Part shown: positions 50,750-59,423 of the stretch, piece by piece | How the letters are laid out: the number at the start of each line of letters is the position of its first letter | How positions within the stretch are numbered: the stretch's first letter is position 1 | Assembly: GCA_021781345.1 (NCBI GenBank) | Contig: JAJXWZ010000001.1 | Coordinates: 1-64,000 of the forward strand | DNA from: Pseudomonadota bacterium | Lineage (GTDB): Bacteria; Pseudomonadota; Gammaproteobacteria; Xanthomonadales; Rhodanobacteraceae | Direction: 5' to 3' | DNA: 64,000 bases | Program-made: the position numbers and the translations under genes | The notes under the pieces: generated by a model | Told to the model about the DNA's origin: nothing | What the model saw: only the letters and a program-made list of their open reading frames with translations | Databases searched by the model: none

Positions 50750-52135
50750 GTGGACATCGTGTTTCACGGCGCAGCGGGGGAAGTGACCGGATCCTGCCAC
50801 CTGGTCGAAGCCGCTGGCCGGCGCGTATTGCTGGACTGCGGGATGGTCCAGGGCGACCGCAAGGCCGACGAGCGCAACGCCGCGGCGTTTCCGTTCGATC
50901 CGGCCTCCATCGACGTACTGGTGCTCAGTCACGCGCACATCGACCATACCGGGCGCGTGCCACTGCTGGTGAAGCGCGGATTTTCGGGGCCGATCTACAC
51001 GCATCCCGCCAGCGTGGATCTCGCTTCGATCATGCTTGCCGATGCCGCCAACATCTCCGCGATGGATGCCGAGCGCGACAACCGGCACCTGCCGCAGGGC
51101 GAACCGCCTTCGGTGCCGCTGTACGAGCAGGCGGACGTGGACGCCGCGGTCGCGTTGATGCGCCCCGTCGAGTACGGCGCAGCGCGGGAAATCCTGCCGG
51201 GCATTCGCCTGACCTTGCGCGATGCCGGACACATCCTGGGTTCGGCCACCGTGGAACTGGACGCCGAGGAAAGCGGCACCGCGCGTAAGCTCGTGTTTTC
51301 GGGCGATCTCGGGCCGAGTCATTCGCCGATCCTGTGCGACCCGGCGCCCGTGCCGGACGCGGACCTGGTGGTGATGGAATCGACCTACGGCGACCGCCTG
51401 CACAAGTCGCGCGAGGACACCATCGCCGAGCTTGCCTCGATTTTCGCCGCGGCGCACGCGGATGGCGGCAACGTGGTGATCCCCGCATTCGCGGTCGGAC
51501 GCACGCAGGAGATCCTTTATTTCTTCGCCGAGCACTTCGAAGACTGGCGGCTCGGCGCGTTCAAGCTGTTCCTGGACAGTCCCATGGCGATCCGCGTGAC
51601 CGAGGCCTACGACCGCCACGAGGACCTGTTCGACGCCGAGGCCAAGCGGTTGTGGGCCGCGCGGCCGCATCCGCTGCACTTGCCGAACCTCGAGCGTACC
51701 CTCGACGGAGAGGCGTCGCGCAGGATCAACGACATCCATGACCATGCGGTGATCCTGGCCGGCTCGGGCATGTGCACGGGCGGGCGTATCCGCCACCACT
51801 TGCGCCACAACCTGGCCAATCCCGCCGCGCACATCGTGTTCGTCGGCTACCAGGCCAGCGGGACCCTGGGACGCATCATCGTCAATGGCGCCAGACATGT
51901 GCGCCTGTTCGGCGAGGAGATCCCGGTGCGGGCGCAAGTGCATACCGTGGGCGGATTGTCCGCGCACGCCGACCGTGACGGCCTGTCGGGCTGGTACGGC
52001 CGGATCGCGGGACACCCTCCGGTATGCCTCGTGCACGGCGAGGATCCGGGTCGCGCGCAACTTGCCGACACGCTGCGGGCAAAATGGGGCAGCGACGTGA
52101 CGCTGCCCGTGCCGGAAACGCGCGTGGTCGTGTGA
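50750..52135 (+). CDS. MBL-fold beta-CASP metallohydrolase (RNA-processing exonuclease family)
   Basis: A 461-residue protein with a metallo-beta-lactamase domain (LSHAHIDHTGRVP, GDLGPSHSP, DAGHILGSATVEL) and a beta-CASP domain with VVMESTYGDRLHKSRE, FAVGRTQE, ILAGSGMCTGGRIRHHL and VGGLSAHADRDGL. This is the CPSF73-like bacterial group, possibly RNA-processing nucleases; bacterial members of this type have few tested functions. It starts at GTG. The 196-bp gap to the divergent peptidase gene holds no gene. Confidence 0.9.
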   Translation: MDIVFHGAAGEVTGSCHLVEAAGRRVLLDCGMVQGDRKADERNAAAFPFDPASIDVLVLSHAHIDHTGRVPLLVKRGFSGPIYTHPASVDLASIMLADAANISAMDAERDNRHLPQGEPPSVPLYEQADVDAAVALMRPVEYGAAREILPGIRLTLRDAGHILGSATVELDAEESGTARKLVFSGDLGPSHSPILCDPAPVPDADLVVMESTYGDRLHKSREDTIAELASIFAAAHADGGNVVIPAFAVGRTQEILYFFAEHFEDWRLGAFKLFLDSPMAIRVTEAYDRHEDLFDAEAKRLWAARPHPLHLPNLERTLDGEASRRINDIHDHAVILAGSGMCTGGRIRHHLRHNLANPAAHIVFVGYQASGTLGRIIVNGARHVRLFGEEIPVRAQVHTVGGLSAHADRDGLSGWYGRIAGHPPVCLVHGEDPGRAQLADTLRAKWGSDVTLPVPETRVVV

Positions 52136-52147
52136 GCGGGCGCGGGC

Positions 52148-52732
52148 CTACGCACCCGCACGCGGCAGTGGCACGCGTGCCAGTTCGCGGTAGCTCGCCG
52201 CGGATCGTGCCGGGTTGCTCTGCATCAACGCGACTGCGTCGAAGCCGATCGATGCCGGCGGCTTCGGCAGGATGCCGAATGCGCAACCGGGACGCAGGCG
52301 CGCCAGCGTGACGTGCGCGCGGAATTCGCGCTGGTCCGCTGCGTAGCCCGCCGTTCGGGCATGTGCCTCGCAGGCCCGGGCGAGCGCGGACAGGGTGGGG
52401 TCCGCCTCCAGTTCGAGCACCAGCAGGCGCGGTCGGGCCCGGTTCGGCCAGACGCCATAGCGGCGCGCGGCGAAGGCGGGCAACCCGCCTGCCAGCGTCG
52501 GCAGCGTGCGCGCGAGGTAATCGATTTGCGCGCTGCCCGATGTCCCGAGAAAGCGCAGTGTCAGGTGCAAAGCCTCGGGCTCGATCCAGTGCATGCCGCG
52601 CGCCGCCCCGGAAGTGGCGCGCTCCAGACCTTCACGGCCGCGGACCAGCAACGCCCGGGTGGCGGCATCCGGCAGCAACGCCAGGAAGCAACGCGTGCCA
52701 GCGGCGGCGTCGCTGGCCGTGGATCCTGTCAC
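52148..52732 (-). CDS. thpR: RNA 2',3'-cyclic phosphodiesterase ThpR
   Basis: A 194-residue 2H phosphoesterase. Two HxTx motifs are visible, HLTLRFLG (about 56) and HVTLARL (about 140), at the usual spacing. The family hydrolyses 2',3'-cyclic phosphates at RNA ends and was named for ligating tRNA halves in vitro. It starts at a GTG overlapping the DUF502 stop (GTGA), so it is the second gene of a two-gene unit. Confidence 0.9.
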   Translation of the reverse strand: MTGSTASDAAAGTRCFLALLPDAATRALLVRGREGLERATSGAARGMHWIEPEALHLTLRFLGTSGSAQIDYLARTLPTLAGGLPAFAARRYGVWPNRARPRLLVLELEADPTLSALARACEAHARTAGYAADQREFRAHVTLARLRPGCAFGILPKPPASIGFDAVALMQSNPARSAASYRELARVPLPRAGA

Positions 52733-53418
52733 GGCGCGGTCCGGCCAGGCGATGCGGCCGGTCCCGCCGCGGCGCGCTCCATATCCGGCAGCAGTTCCGG
52801 GCCGACCGCGCCACCGGACACGATGAAGGCCATGGCTTGGTCCATGCTCCAGTCCGTGGCGATCAGGCGGTCGGTCGGCACCAGTTCGAGGTAGCCGCCG
52901 GTGGGGTTGGGCGTGGTCGGCACGTACACCGCGGCGATTTCGCGGCCGGCGGCGTCTATGAAGGTGCGGGTCACGAATCCGATCGACTTCAGTTGCGGCG
53001 ATGGAAAATCGATCAGTACCACGCGTTGGGTTCCGCCGGGCTTGTTGCGCATCAGCGTCATCAATTTCTTGACGCCGCCGTAGATCGTGTGAACCAGCGG
53101 CAGTCGCTCAAGCAGTTTGTCGAAGGTGCCGAGGATGCGGCGTCCGAGCACGTGCGTGGAAAGCCAGCCCAGCAGGTACAACGCGAGGATCGTGAGGATG
53201 AAGGCCAGGATCGAGTCGATCCAGTCGCGTTGCAGCAACCGGGCCGCGTCGGGCGAGCCGAGTCCGATCAGCTCGATGATGCCGGTGACCAGCGGCGCGC
53301 CCACGCCGGCGAGCATCGTGAACACGAGCTTGAATACCGCCCAGGTGATCCAGACCGGGATGAAGGCCAGCAGGCCCGTGATCAGGTAGCGCTTGACGTG
53401 GAGTGCGGGTGCGGGCAA
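52729..53418 (-). CDS. DUF502 family membrane protein
   Basis: A 229-residue protein with two transmembrane segments (about 12-45 and 66-90) and a cytoplasmic or periplasmic domain with VHTIYGGVKKLM and VYVPTTPNPTGGYLELVP, the defining signature of DUF502. Function is unknown. The only plausible start is TTG at 53418, with GAGGG nine bases ahead, because no in-frame ATG or GTG fits the first helix. It precedes and is coupled to thpR. Confidence 0.88.
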   Translation of the reverse strand: MPAPALHVKRYLITGLLAFIPVWITWAVFKLVFTMLAGVGAPLVTGIIELIGLGSPDAARLLQRDWIDSILAFILTILALYLLGWLSTHVLGRRILGTFDKLLERLPLVHTIYGGVKKLMTLMRNKPGGTQRVVLIDFPSPQLKSIGFVTRTFIDAAGREIAAVYVPTTPNPTGGYLELVPTDRLIATDWSMDQAMAFIVSGGAVGPELLPDMERAAAGPAASPGRTAP

Positions 53419-53532
53419 TGCGGATATCCCTCGGATTGGTGCATTGTAGGCGAAGGTCTCGACGGTCGAAGGGACGGCGTGTGATTTTTCGCCGCGACCG
53501 TCGAATCATGCAGTGGGCCAGCGGGAACGGAC

Positions 53533-54087
53533 ATGCGCGGTAAACCGGATCGGCAACGCTTCGAAACGCTCCTGCGCGAGCACCGGCGAATCGTGCTGAA
53601 GGTCGCTGGCGCGTATGCGCGCAGCGCCCACGATCGCGACGACCTGGTCCAGGACATCGCGATGCAGCTTTGGCGATCGTTCGGGGCGTTCGATGCCGGC
53701 CGCGCGAAGTTCACCACCTGGATGTATCGAGTGGCATTGAACGTGGCGATATCCTGGGTGCGCAGTGCGAAGCGATCCGGGCTGGAACGTTTCGAGCAGC
53801 TCGACAACGTCCATCTCGAAACGGTTGCCGGCGCCGGCGGCGCGCAGCACGAAGTCCTGGAACGCAATGAACGCCTTGCGGCGTTGTACGACTTCATCGC
53901 ACGCCTCGACCCCCTCAATCGTGCGCTGGTGCTGCTGTATCTGGACGATCGCCCCTACGCCGAAATCGCCGACGTGATCGGCATCAGCGAGACCAACGTC
54001 GCGACCAAGCTCAACCGCATCAAGCAGAAATTGCGCGGGCAGATGGGCGTCACGCAAACCGAAGGAGCCAACAATGGAACTCGATGA
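53533..54087 (+). CDS. RNA polymerase ECF sigma factor
   Basis: A 184-residue ECF sigma factor. Region 2 has RDDLVQDIAMQLWRSFGAFD and KFTTWMYRVALNVAISWVRS; region 4 has LDPLNRALVLLYLDDRPYAEIADVIGISETNVATKLNRIKQKL. The last 14 bases overlap the next gene, so the two are coupled. No canonical zinc-binding anti-sigma gene is adjacent. The regulon is unknown; no autoregulatory promoter was obvious upstream. Confidence 0.9.
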   Translation: MRGKPDRQRFETLLREHRRIVLKVAGAYARSAHDRDDLVQDIAMQLWRSFGAFDAGRAKFTTWMYRVALNVAISWVRSAKRSGLERFEQLDNVHLETVAGAGGAQHEVLERNERLAALYDFIARLDPLNRALVLLYLDDRPYAEIADVIGISETNVATKLNRIKQKLRGQMGVTQTEGANNGTR

Positions 54088-54718
54088 GATGAAACGGACG
54101 TGGGCGGCGATGGAATTGCGACTGGATGGCATGGAATCGCTGTTGCGCAGCGAATCCAGGGAGCGGCGCACGGGCAGGGCACGCGCTGCGCTGCGCCCGC
54201 TGTTCTGGGGACAGTCGCTGCAATTGGCGGTCGGCAATCTGCTCGTGGCTTGCGGAGCGGTTCTCTGGGCCACCCATCTGCATCAATCCGGCGTGCTGGC
54301 TTGCGGCCTGGTGGCAAACGCCTACGGATTGCTGCTGACGATCTTTTCGGCCCGCAATCTTTACCTGATCCATCACATCGACTACGCCGCGCCGGTCCTC
54401 GATATCCAGCGCCGCATGGCAGAGTTGTGCGCGTTCCGCGTGCGCGTCGAAACGCCGATCAACGCCGTGGCCGGGTGTTTCATCTGGATTCCGGTGCTGT
54501 GGGCGAATCTGGCGCTCTACGGACTCGACCTGTGGTCGCCGGGCCTCATCCATTGGGCGCTGGCCAGCGGCGCAGTCGGTTTGATCGCGCTCGCCGCGGT
54601 GGTTTGGGTGATGCGACGGCTCGGCTACGGGCACAAGGTCGACGAGGCCAGTGCCGGTCGCAGCATAGTGCGTGCGCAGGCCGCGCTCGACGAGGTCGCG
54701 CGCTTCGAACGGGGGTAA
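54074..54718 (+). CDS. Membrane protein of unknown function coupled to the sigma factor
   Basis: A 214-residue protein. The cytoplasmic N-terminus (1-44) starts MELDEMKRTWAAMELRLDGM and is helical and charged, then four hydrophobic segments (about 45-66, 72-92, 128-152, 158-182) and a charged tail. The overlap with the sigma gene and the helical N-terminus make a membrane anti-sigma or sensor role possible, but I recognise no anti-sigma domain. The ATG has GAAGGAG seven bases upstream inside the sigma gene. Confidence 0.7.
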   Translation: MELDEMKRTWAAMELRLDGMESLLRSESRERRTGRARAALRPLFWGQSLQLAVGNLLVACGAVLWATHLHQSGVLACGLVANAYGLLLTIFSARNLYLIHHIDYAAPVLDIQRRMAELCAFRVRVETPINAVAGCFIWIPVLWANLALYGLDLWSPGLIHWALASGAVGLIALAAVVWVMRRLGYGHKVDEASAGRSIVRAQAALDEVARFERG

Positions 54719-54748
54719 AAAAACCGGCGCGACTTTCGTCGCGCCGGT
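54717..54748 (-). terminator. Rho-independent terminator after the S10 peptidase gene
   Basis: On the minus strand ACCGGCGCGAC, loop GAAA and GTCGCGCCGGT give an 11-bp perfect stem with a GNRA-type tetraloop, followed by seven T. It lies 29 bp after the peptidase stop. The A-run overlaps the stop codon of the opposite gene, so the same stem could also end that transcript, but without a T-tract. Confidence 0.92.
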
Positions 54749-54776
54749 CGGAAGGTACTACTTTGCAGATTCGGAA

Positions 54777-56441
54777 TTACTGGCCGTTGCCCTGGTTGTC
54801 GGTCGATTGGATGAATTTTACGACGTTGTCGTGCTCCTGCTTCAGCGACGGAATGTTCGCGTAGATCATGTGGCCCGACGGATAGAACGCGTAGGTGATG
54901 TTCTTTTCCAGTCGCTCCGGGATCGGCAGGTGCTGCAGTTCGTAGATCGCCGTGTAGAACGGCGTGGCCAGGTCGTAGAAACCGCCGTTCATCATCACCT
55001 TGAGGTCCGGGTTGTACTTCATCGCGGCGGCGAGGTCGCCCATCACGTTGAGCGAGCCTTCGCGTGCTCGGCGCGAGCCCGGTGCCCGGTGCTTCATGTC
55101 CCAGTGGAAGTCGCCGGCGCCGTACACGTCCGGGCGATAGTTCATGTCCTGGCCGAACTTGAGGTCCTTGCGCACGTAGTCGTTGAAGGCGGAGATGTAG
55201 GCCGAGCTGATCGCCGCCGACTGCGGGTCGTACTCGGAGCCTTTGCTCATGGGGTCCATGCTCGGCCCGGAGAATCGCGAATCGAGACGGCCGGTGGTGG
55301 TGTCGGTGTCGTTCTGCAGTCGGTGTTCGAACATGCCGCCGCTGACGCGCAGGTCCGCCTTCAGCCAGTAGCTCGCCGGCAGCCCGGTGTAATCCTGCAG
55401 CTTCTCGGCCACTTCGTTCCGCTTGGCGGCGTCGAGCGTGGAGCCGGCCTGCAGCGCCTGCTCGTAGTCGGTCTTGGCGAAATGGATGACCTGCTCCAGC
55501 AACGGCCCCAGTTTGCCGTTGTCGAACTTGGGCAGGCGCTTGTGGTACCAGGCCGTCGCCGCGTAGGTCGGCAACGCGAGCACGTAGGGCATGTCCACAC
55601 CGGGGTCGGCGTGCGGGCCGTCGACACTGAGGTTGAAGTTCAGGATCTGCGATTGCAGGATCACGCCGTTGAGGTCGATGTTGTCCTGCAGTTCGAGTAT
55701 CCCGGCCAGCACCGCCGAACGGGTGGTGCCATAGCTTTCGCCGAACAGGTACTTGGGCGAATTCCAGCGGTTGTAGCGGGTGAGGAACTGGTTGATGAAC
55801 TGCGCGAAGGCCTGGCCGTCGCCGTCCACGCCCCAGATTTGCTTGGCCAGTTCCTTTCGGTCCTTGGCCTGTTCTGCCTCGTTCTTGCCCTGTTGCAGAA
55901 GACGGCCGAAGCCGGTGCCGGGCATGTCGATGAACACCAGGTCGCTGGCGTCGAGCAGGCTGTAGTCGTTGTTGACGATCTGGTACGGCGCGGCTGGCGT
56001 ATGGGTGTCGTCGTTGGTGACCACACGCTTCGGACCCCATGCGCCCATGTGCAGCCACATCGTCGAGGAACCAGGGCCGCCGTTGTAGATGAAAGTGATC
56101 GGACGTTTGGAGGCATCCGCGCCCTGCTTGAAATAGGCGAAGTAGCCCATCGCGACTTCCGGTGTGGATTCCTTTACCCCGTTTCCGTGGATCACCAGCG
56201 TGCCGGCGACGGCCTTGTAGGCGATCGACTTGCCCTCGACCGTGACGGTGCCTTCGGTCGTGGATGACATCGGCTGCATCAGGCGCTGGACCAGGGTTTC
56301 GGTCTGCCCGTTGTCATGGCTCGCACCGGAATCGGCGGAAGCCGGGTTCCCGGAACTGGCCGGTGGGACGGCGAAGGCGGGAACGCTGCAAAGGAGCAAC
56401 GACGCGACTGCAACGGCAAGACGATTGGATTTCATGGGCAT
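54777..56441 (-). CDS. Secreted S10-family serine carboxypeptidase-like protein
   Basis: A 554-residue exported protein with a signal peptide (about 1-24, AVASLLLCSVPAFA) and an alpha/beta-hydrolase catalytic domain. TFIYNGGPGSSTMWLHMG forms the oxyanion region, FGESYGTTR holds the nucleophile (S236), MMNGGFYDLATP gives the acid and PSGHMIY the base. It matches the S10 carboxypeptidase family as found in Xanthomonads. Two ATG codons two residues apart are possible starts. Its substrate is unknown; it may help peptide scavenging in the periplasm. Confidence 0.9.
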   Translation of the reverse strand: MPMKSNRLAVAVASLLLCSVPAFAVPPASSGNPASADSGASHDNGQTETLVQRLMQPMSSTTEGTVTVEGKSIAYKAVAGTLVIHGNGVKESTPEVAMGYFAYFKQGADASKRPITFIYNGGPGSSTMWLHMGAWGPKRVVTNDDTHTPAAPYQIVNNDYSLLDASDLVFIDMPGTGFGRLLQQGKNEAEQAKDRKELAKQIWGVDGDGQAFAQFINQFLTRYNRWNSPKYLFGESYGTTRSAVLAGILELQDNIDLNGVILQSQILNFNLSVDGPHADPGVDMPYVLALPTYAATAWYHKRLPKFDNGKLGPLLEQVIHFAKTDYEQALQAGSTLDAAKRNEVAEKLQDYTGLPASYWLKADLRVSGGMFEHRLQNDTDTTTGRLDSRFSGPSMDPMSKGSEYDPQSAAISSAYISAFNDYVRKDLKFGQDMNYRPDVYGAGDFHWDMKHRAPGSRRAREGSLNVMGDLAAAMKYNPDLKVMMNGGFYDLATPFYTAIYELQHLPIPERLEKNITYAFYPSGHMIYANIPSLKQEHDNVVKFIQSTDNQGNGQ

Positions 56442-56575
56442 GTCCGGCTGGTCTGGATGGATGGACGGACGCGCAATGCACATCCGGAGCACCCGAGTAT
56501 GCGCGTCCACGGCGGCGACTTCATACGCCACAAGTCATGCTTCGACCCGCAGGCGGTTGCCCGGACGGGCTGCCG

Positions 56576-58774
56576 TCAATGGCCGGGGACGGCAGGCGGC
56601 GCGGGGTGCGCGGTGTCGATCACGCGCACCACGCGGAATCCCACGTTGGTGTAGCCGACGTCGGAGTCGGCCGTGCCGCGGCGGCCGAGTGGGGTCTGGT
56701 GGTGTCCGTCGCGCCAGGACAGTCCGCGGAACATCCGGGATCCCCGGCTGCCGCCGGCGACCCATTCGCTGACGTTGCCGTACATGTCGTAGGCCCCCAC
56801 GCCGCTGGGCGCATAGTGGCCGACCGGCGCGGTTTGCGCCGCGCCGTCGTTGCATGGCCAGCGATCGTCGTCCATCGCGCTGTGGCGGCTGGCGTCGTCC
56901 ACGTTGCCGAGCTGGCAGGGACCGGTGTTCGGGACGCCCTGGGCCGCGCGCAGCCACTCGTCGGCGCTTGGCAGGCGGTAGGTTTCGTGGGTGGCCTGCG
57001 ACAACCACGCCGCGTAGGCGACGGCGTCGTTCCAGCTCACACAGACGACCGGGTGGTTGTCTGCTTGCTTGAACCCCGGCGATTGCCAAGTGAGGTGCAT
57101 CAGACGCGAGAAGGGATTGTAGGCTTCGAGGCATTTCGACGCGGGACGGTGAGTCGCCTGCACGAATGCGGCGTAGCCGGCACGCGTGACCTCGACGCGC
57201 TCGATGGCAAACGCCGGCGCAGTGGCGGTGGCGGGCACGAACACCATCACCGGACCCCCGCGATCCTGGAGCAGGCTGCCGGCGACGGGTCTGGCCGCCA
57301 TGCGCTCGGCACTGGCGAAGTCGAACCCCTGCGGATAGACCGCGGGGAGTGCCGCCGCCAGCGGTTCGAGTTGCGCCAGCCGCGTGCTGTCGTGGTTGCG
57401 TGCAGCCGCCATGACTGCGGTGCCGACCGCGCGGGCGAGTCCGGCGCGCTGCTCGATCCATTCGCGGTTCGCCACCAGGCTGGCGTGCGAGGCGAGCAGA
57501 TCGCACCGCTTCAGCAGGATGCCGGCCTGTGCCACCTCGTCCTGGCGCCATGCCCCGTCGAGCCGGCCGCGTAGCGTGCCCAGCATGGCGTCGATGCCGG
57601 CAAGCGCGGCCGGATTGCCCGGGTCGAGCATGAGCACGGCGAGATACTGTTCGGCGGCGTTGTCGCCGGGCGGCGAAAACAGATGGTCGCCGGCACGCAA
57701 CGCGGCGGCCTGCGCGATCATCGTCTTGACCTGGTCGGCTACCGCCGAGACGCTGGCGGTACTCGCTGGTGCCGCGGCGGTTGCGGATGCGGCAAGCCGT
57801 GTTGCCGGAGCGACCGCCGTCGCTGTCGTGGCAGCGGCCTGCGGGCTGGTCCGGCGGTGCCTGTCCAGGGTCGCCCATCCCGCCAATGCCGCCGCGGCCA
57901 CCAGCAATGTCGCGGCGGCGGCCATCGCGAGTTTCGAGACGCGCCATCGCCCGGCGGTCCTGGCTGCGGTTCCCTGCCTGCGTTGTCCGTCGATCGCGGA
58001 CAGCGCATCGGCCATCTCCGCCGCGCTCTGGAAGCGCTGTTCGGGCGCCTTGGCCAATGCCCGGTCGATCCACGGCTGCCACGCGGCCATCATGGGCGGC
58101 AAACGCGGGACCGGCTGTTCGACATGCGCGATGGCGGTGGCCACCGGGTCTTCGCCCGCGAAGGGCAGTGATCCCGTCAGCAGTTGGTATGCCAGCACGC
58201 CGACGCTGTACAGATCCGAGCGCTGGCCGGGCGCTTTGCCGCGGGCCTGCTCCGGACTCAGGTATCCGGCGGCGCCGGGGTGCGGATATCCCAGTTCGGC
58301 CGCGCAACGGGCGATGCCGAGGTCGGCAAGCCGTACCTGCCCGCGCTCTTCAAACAACACGTTGGAAGGTTTGATGCCGCCGTGCACGATGCCGCGTGCG
58401 TGGGCGTGGCCCAGCGCGTCCAGGACCTCGCGCAGCAGCGCGGCGATCCGCAGCGGCTTGGCCCGCAAATTGTGGGTGGAGAGCTCGGCGCTCAACAGGA
58501 ACGGCATCGAATGGAACAGCCGCCCGTCCGCGGCGCGCCCGATCTGGTGGATATCGAGGATGTGCGGATGCGAGAGCCTGGCATGGGTCCGCAGCAATTG
58601 CTCGAAGCGGGCCGTGTCGTGGATGTCCGTCGTGGCGAATACCTTTACCGCGACTTGGCGCTCGAGCGCACGCTGCATCGCGAGGTACACCGTGGCGACG
58701 CCGCTGTTGCCGATCGCACGTACCAGTCGGTAGCCCGGCACTTGATCGATGTCGGCGCTATCCGAAGCGTTCAT
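56576..58774 (-). CDS. Protein kinase-like / formylglycine-generating-enzyme-like fusion protein
   Basis: A 732-residue protein. Residues 15-270 form a Hanks-type kinase domain with K44 (VAVKVF) and D151 in LADLGIA (DFG position), but the catalytic loop reads IVHGGIKPSN: H131-G132-G133, so the HRD aspartate is Gly. The glycine loop GNSGVA is also degenerate. A transmembrane helix (about 303-323) follows, then a low-complexity Ala/Thr region and TPR-like stretch, and a C-terminal FGE-sulfatase domain (about 510-725) with VEVTRAGYAAF, YRLPSADEWLRAAQG and YDMYGNVSEWVAGG. It is probably a pseudokinase sensor or scaffold. The chosen ATG is MNASDSAD; an upstream codon would add 23 residues. Confidence 0.85.
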   Translation of the reverse strand: MNASDSADIDQVPGYRLVRAIGNSGVATVYLAMQRALERQVAVKVFATTDIHDTARFEQLLRTHARLSHPHILDIHQIGRAADGRLFHSMPFLLSAELSTHNLRAKPLRIAALLREVLDALGHAHARGIVHGGIKPSNVLFEERGQVRLADLGIARCAAELGYPHPGAAGYLSPEQARGKAPGQRSDLYSVGVLAYQLLTGSLPFAGEDPVATAIAHVEQPVPRLPPMMAAWQPWIDRALAKAPEQRFQSAAEMADALSAIDGQRRQGTAARTAGRWRVSKLAMAAAATLLVAAAALAGWATLDRHRRTSPQAAATTATAVAPATRLAASATAAAPASTASVSAVADQVKTMIAQAAALRAGDHLFSPPGDNAAEQYLAVLMLDPGNPAALAGIDAMLGTLRGRLDGAWRQDEVAQAGILLKRCDLLASHASLVANREWIEQRAGLARAVGTAVMAAARNHDSTRLAQLEPLAAALPAVYPQGFDFASAERMAARPVAGSLLQDRGGPVMVFVPATATAPAFAIERVEVTRAGYAAFVQATHRPASKCLEAYNPFSRLMHLTWQSPGFKQADNHPVVCVSWNDAVAYAAWLSQATHETYRLPSADEWLRAAQGVPNTGPCQLGNVDDASRHSAMDDDRWPCNDGAAQTAPVGHYAPSGVGAYDMYGNVSEWVAGGSRGSRMFRGLSWRDGHHQTPLGRRGTADSDVGYTNVGFRVVRVIDTAHPAPPAVPGH

Positions 58775-58928
58775 GGCCGCAGGATTCGTGCGACGCCATC
58801 CACGAGGTGCCGGCAGCACGACCCCATCGGCTGGCGGGTGCATGGCGGTCCGGCATGCATCGGGCGCACCGGAATCGCCACGGGCCTGGGCACGGCATCG
58901 TCAGGCTGTCGCGCTGGATCGAGAGCAG

Positions 58929-59306
58929 TCAATTCCGGCCTTCGCGTTGACCTTCCAGATGGAACCGATGCATCAGGCGATGCATGAATGGTGCCAGCAG
59001 CAGGGCGGCCGTGCCGACCAGCACCAGCCCGCTGTAAAGCGCATACAGGCCGGCGAACAGCTTGCCGGCGCTCGTGTGCAGGGTCGCCACCGGACCCATG
59101 CCGCCGAGGATCATCGATGCGTTCAGGAAGGCATCCAGCCAGCCCATAGATTCGGTCAGACGATAGCCGAGCATGCCAAGGACCAGGGAGACCACGATCA
59201 CGGCCGTGGCCGCCGCCGCGGTCCTGCCCACCCGGTGCAGCAGGAACGCCCGCCACGGGAGCAACGGGTCGCCGCGGTGCTCGTATCGGAACAGGTATCT
59301 GGACAT
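58929..59306 (-). CDS. Small membrane protein, potassium-channel-like
   Basis: A 125-residue protein with a hydrophobic helix (about 32-50), a re-entrant-like loop LDAFLNASMILGGMGPV and a second helix (about 84-108, LYSGLVLVGTAALLLAP), then a basic histidine-rich end. The helix-pore-helix layout recalls two-TM potassium channels, with GGMGPV where the filter TVGYGD would be. Whether it conducts anything is unknown. It lies downstream of cnoX on the same strand. Confidence 0.65.
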   Translation of the reverse strand: MSRYLFRYEHRGDPLLPWRAFLLHRVGRTAAAATAVIVVSLVLGMLGYRLTESMGWLDAFLNASMILGGMGPVATLHTSAGKLFAGLYALYSGLVLVGTAALLLAPFMHRLMHRFHLEGQREGRN

Positions 59307-59423
59307 GCAGGCTTCCGCACAGTGACGACGGCGGTTGATTATGCACCGGCCGCCACGCGTCCAAGCGTGCCCGAGGCCAGCCGGGCGGCGTGCCCCGCGC
59401 AGGGTTCCGGGTTGCTGCGGCGG

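Noticed and set aside
47182-51288. A 1368-codon open frame on the plus strand
   Set aside because: Antisense of rapA and the M13 peptidase with a continuation into the beta-CASP gene in another frame. The genes on the correct strands have clear motifs.
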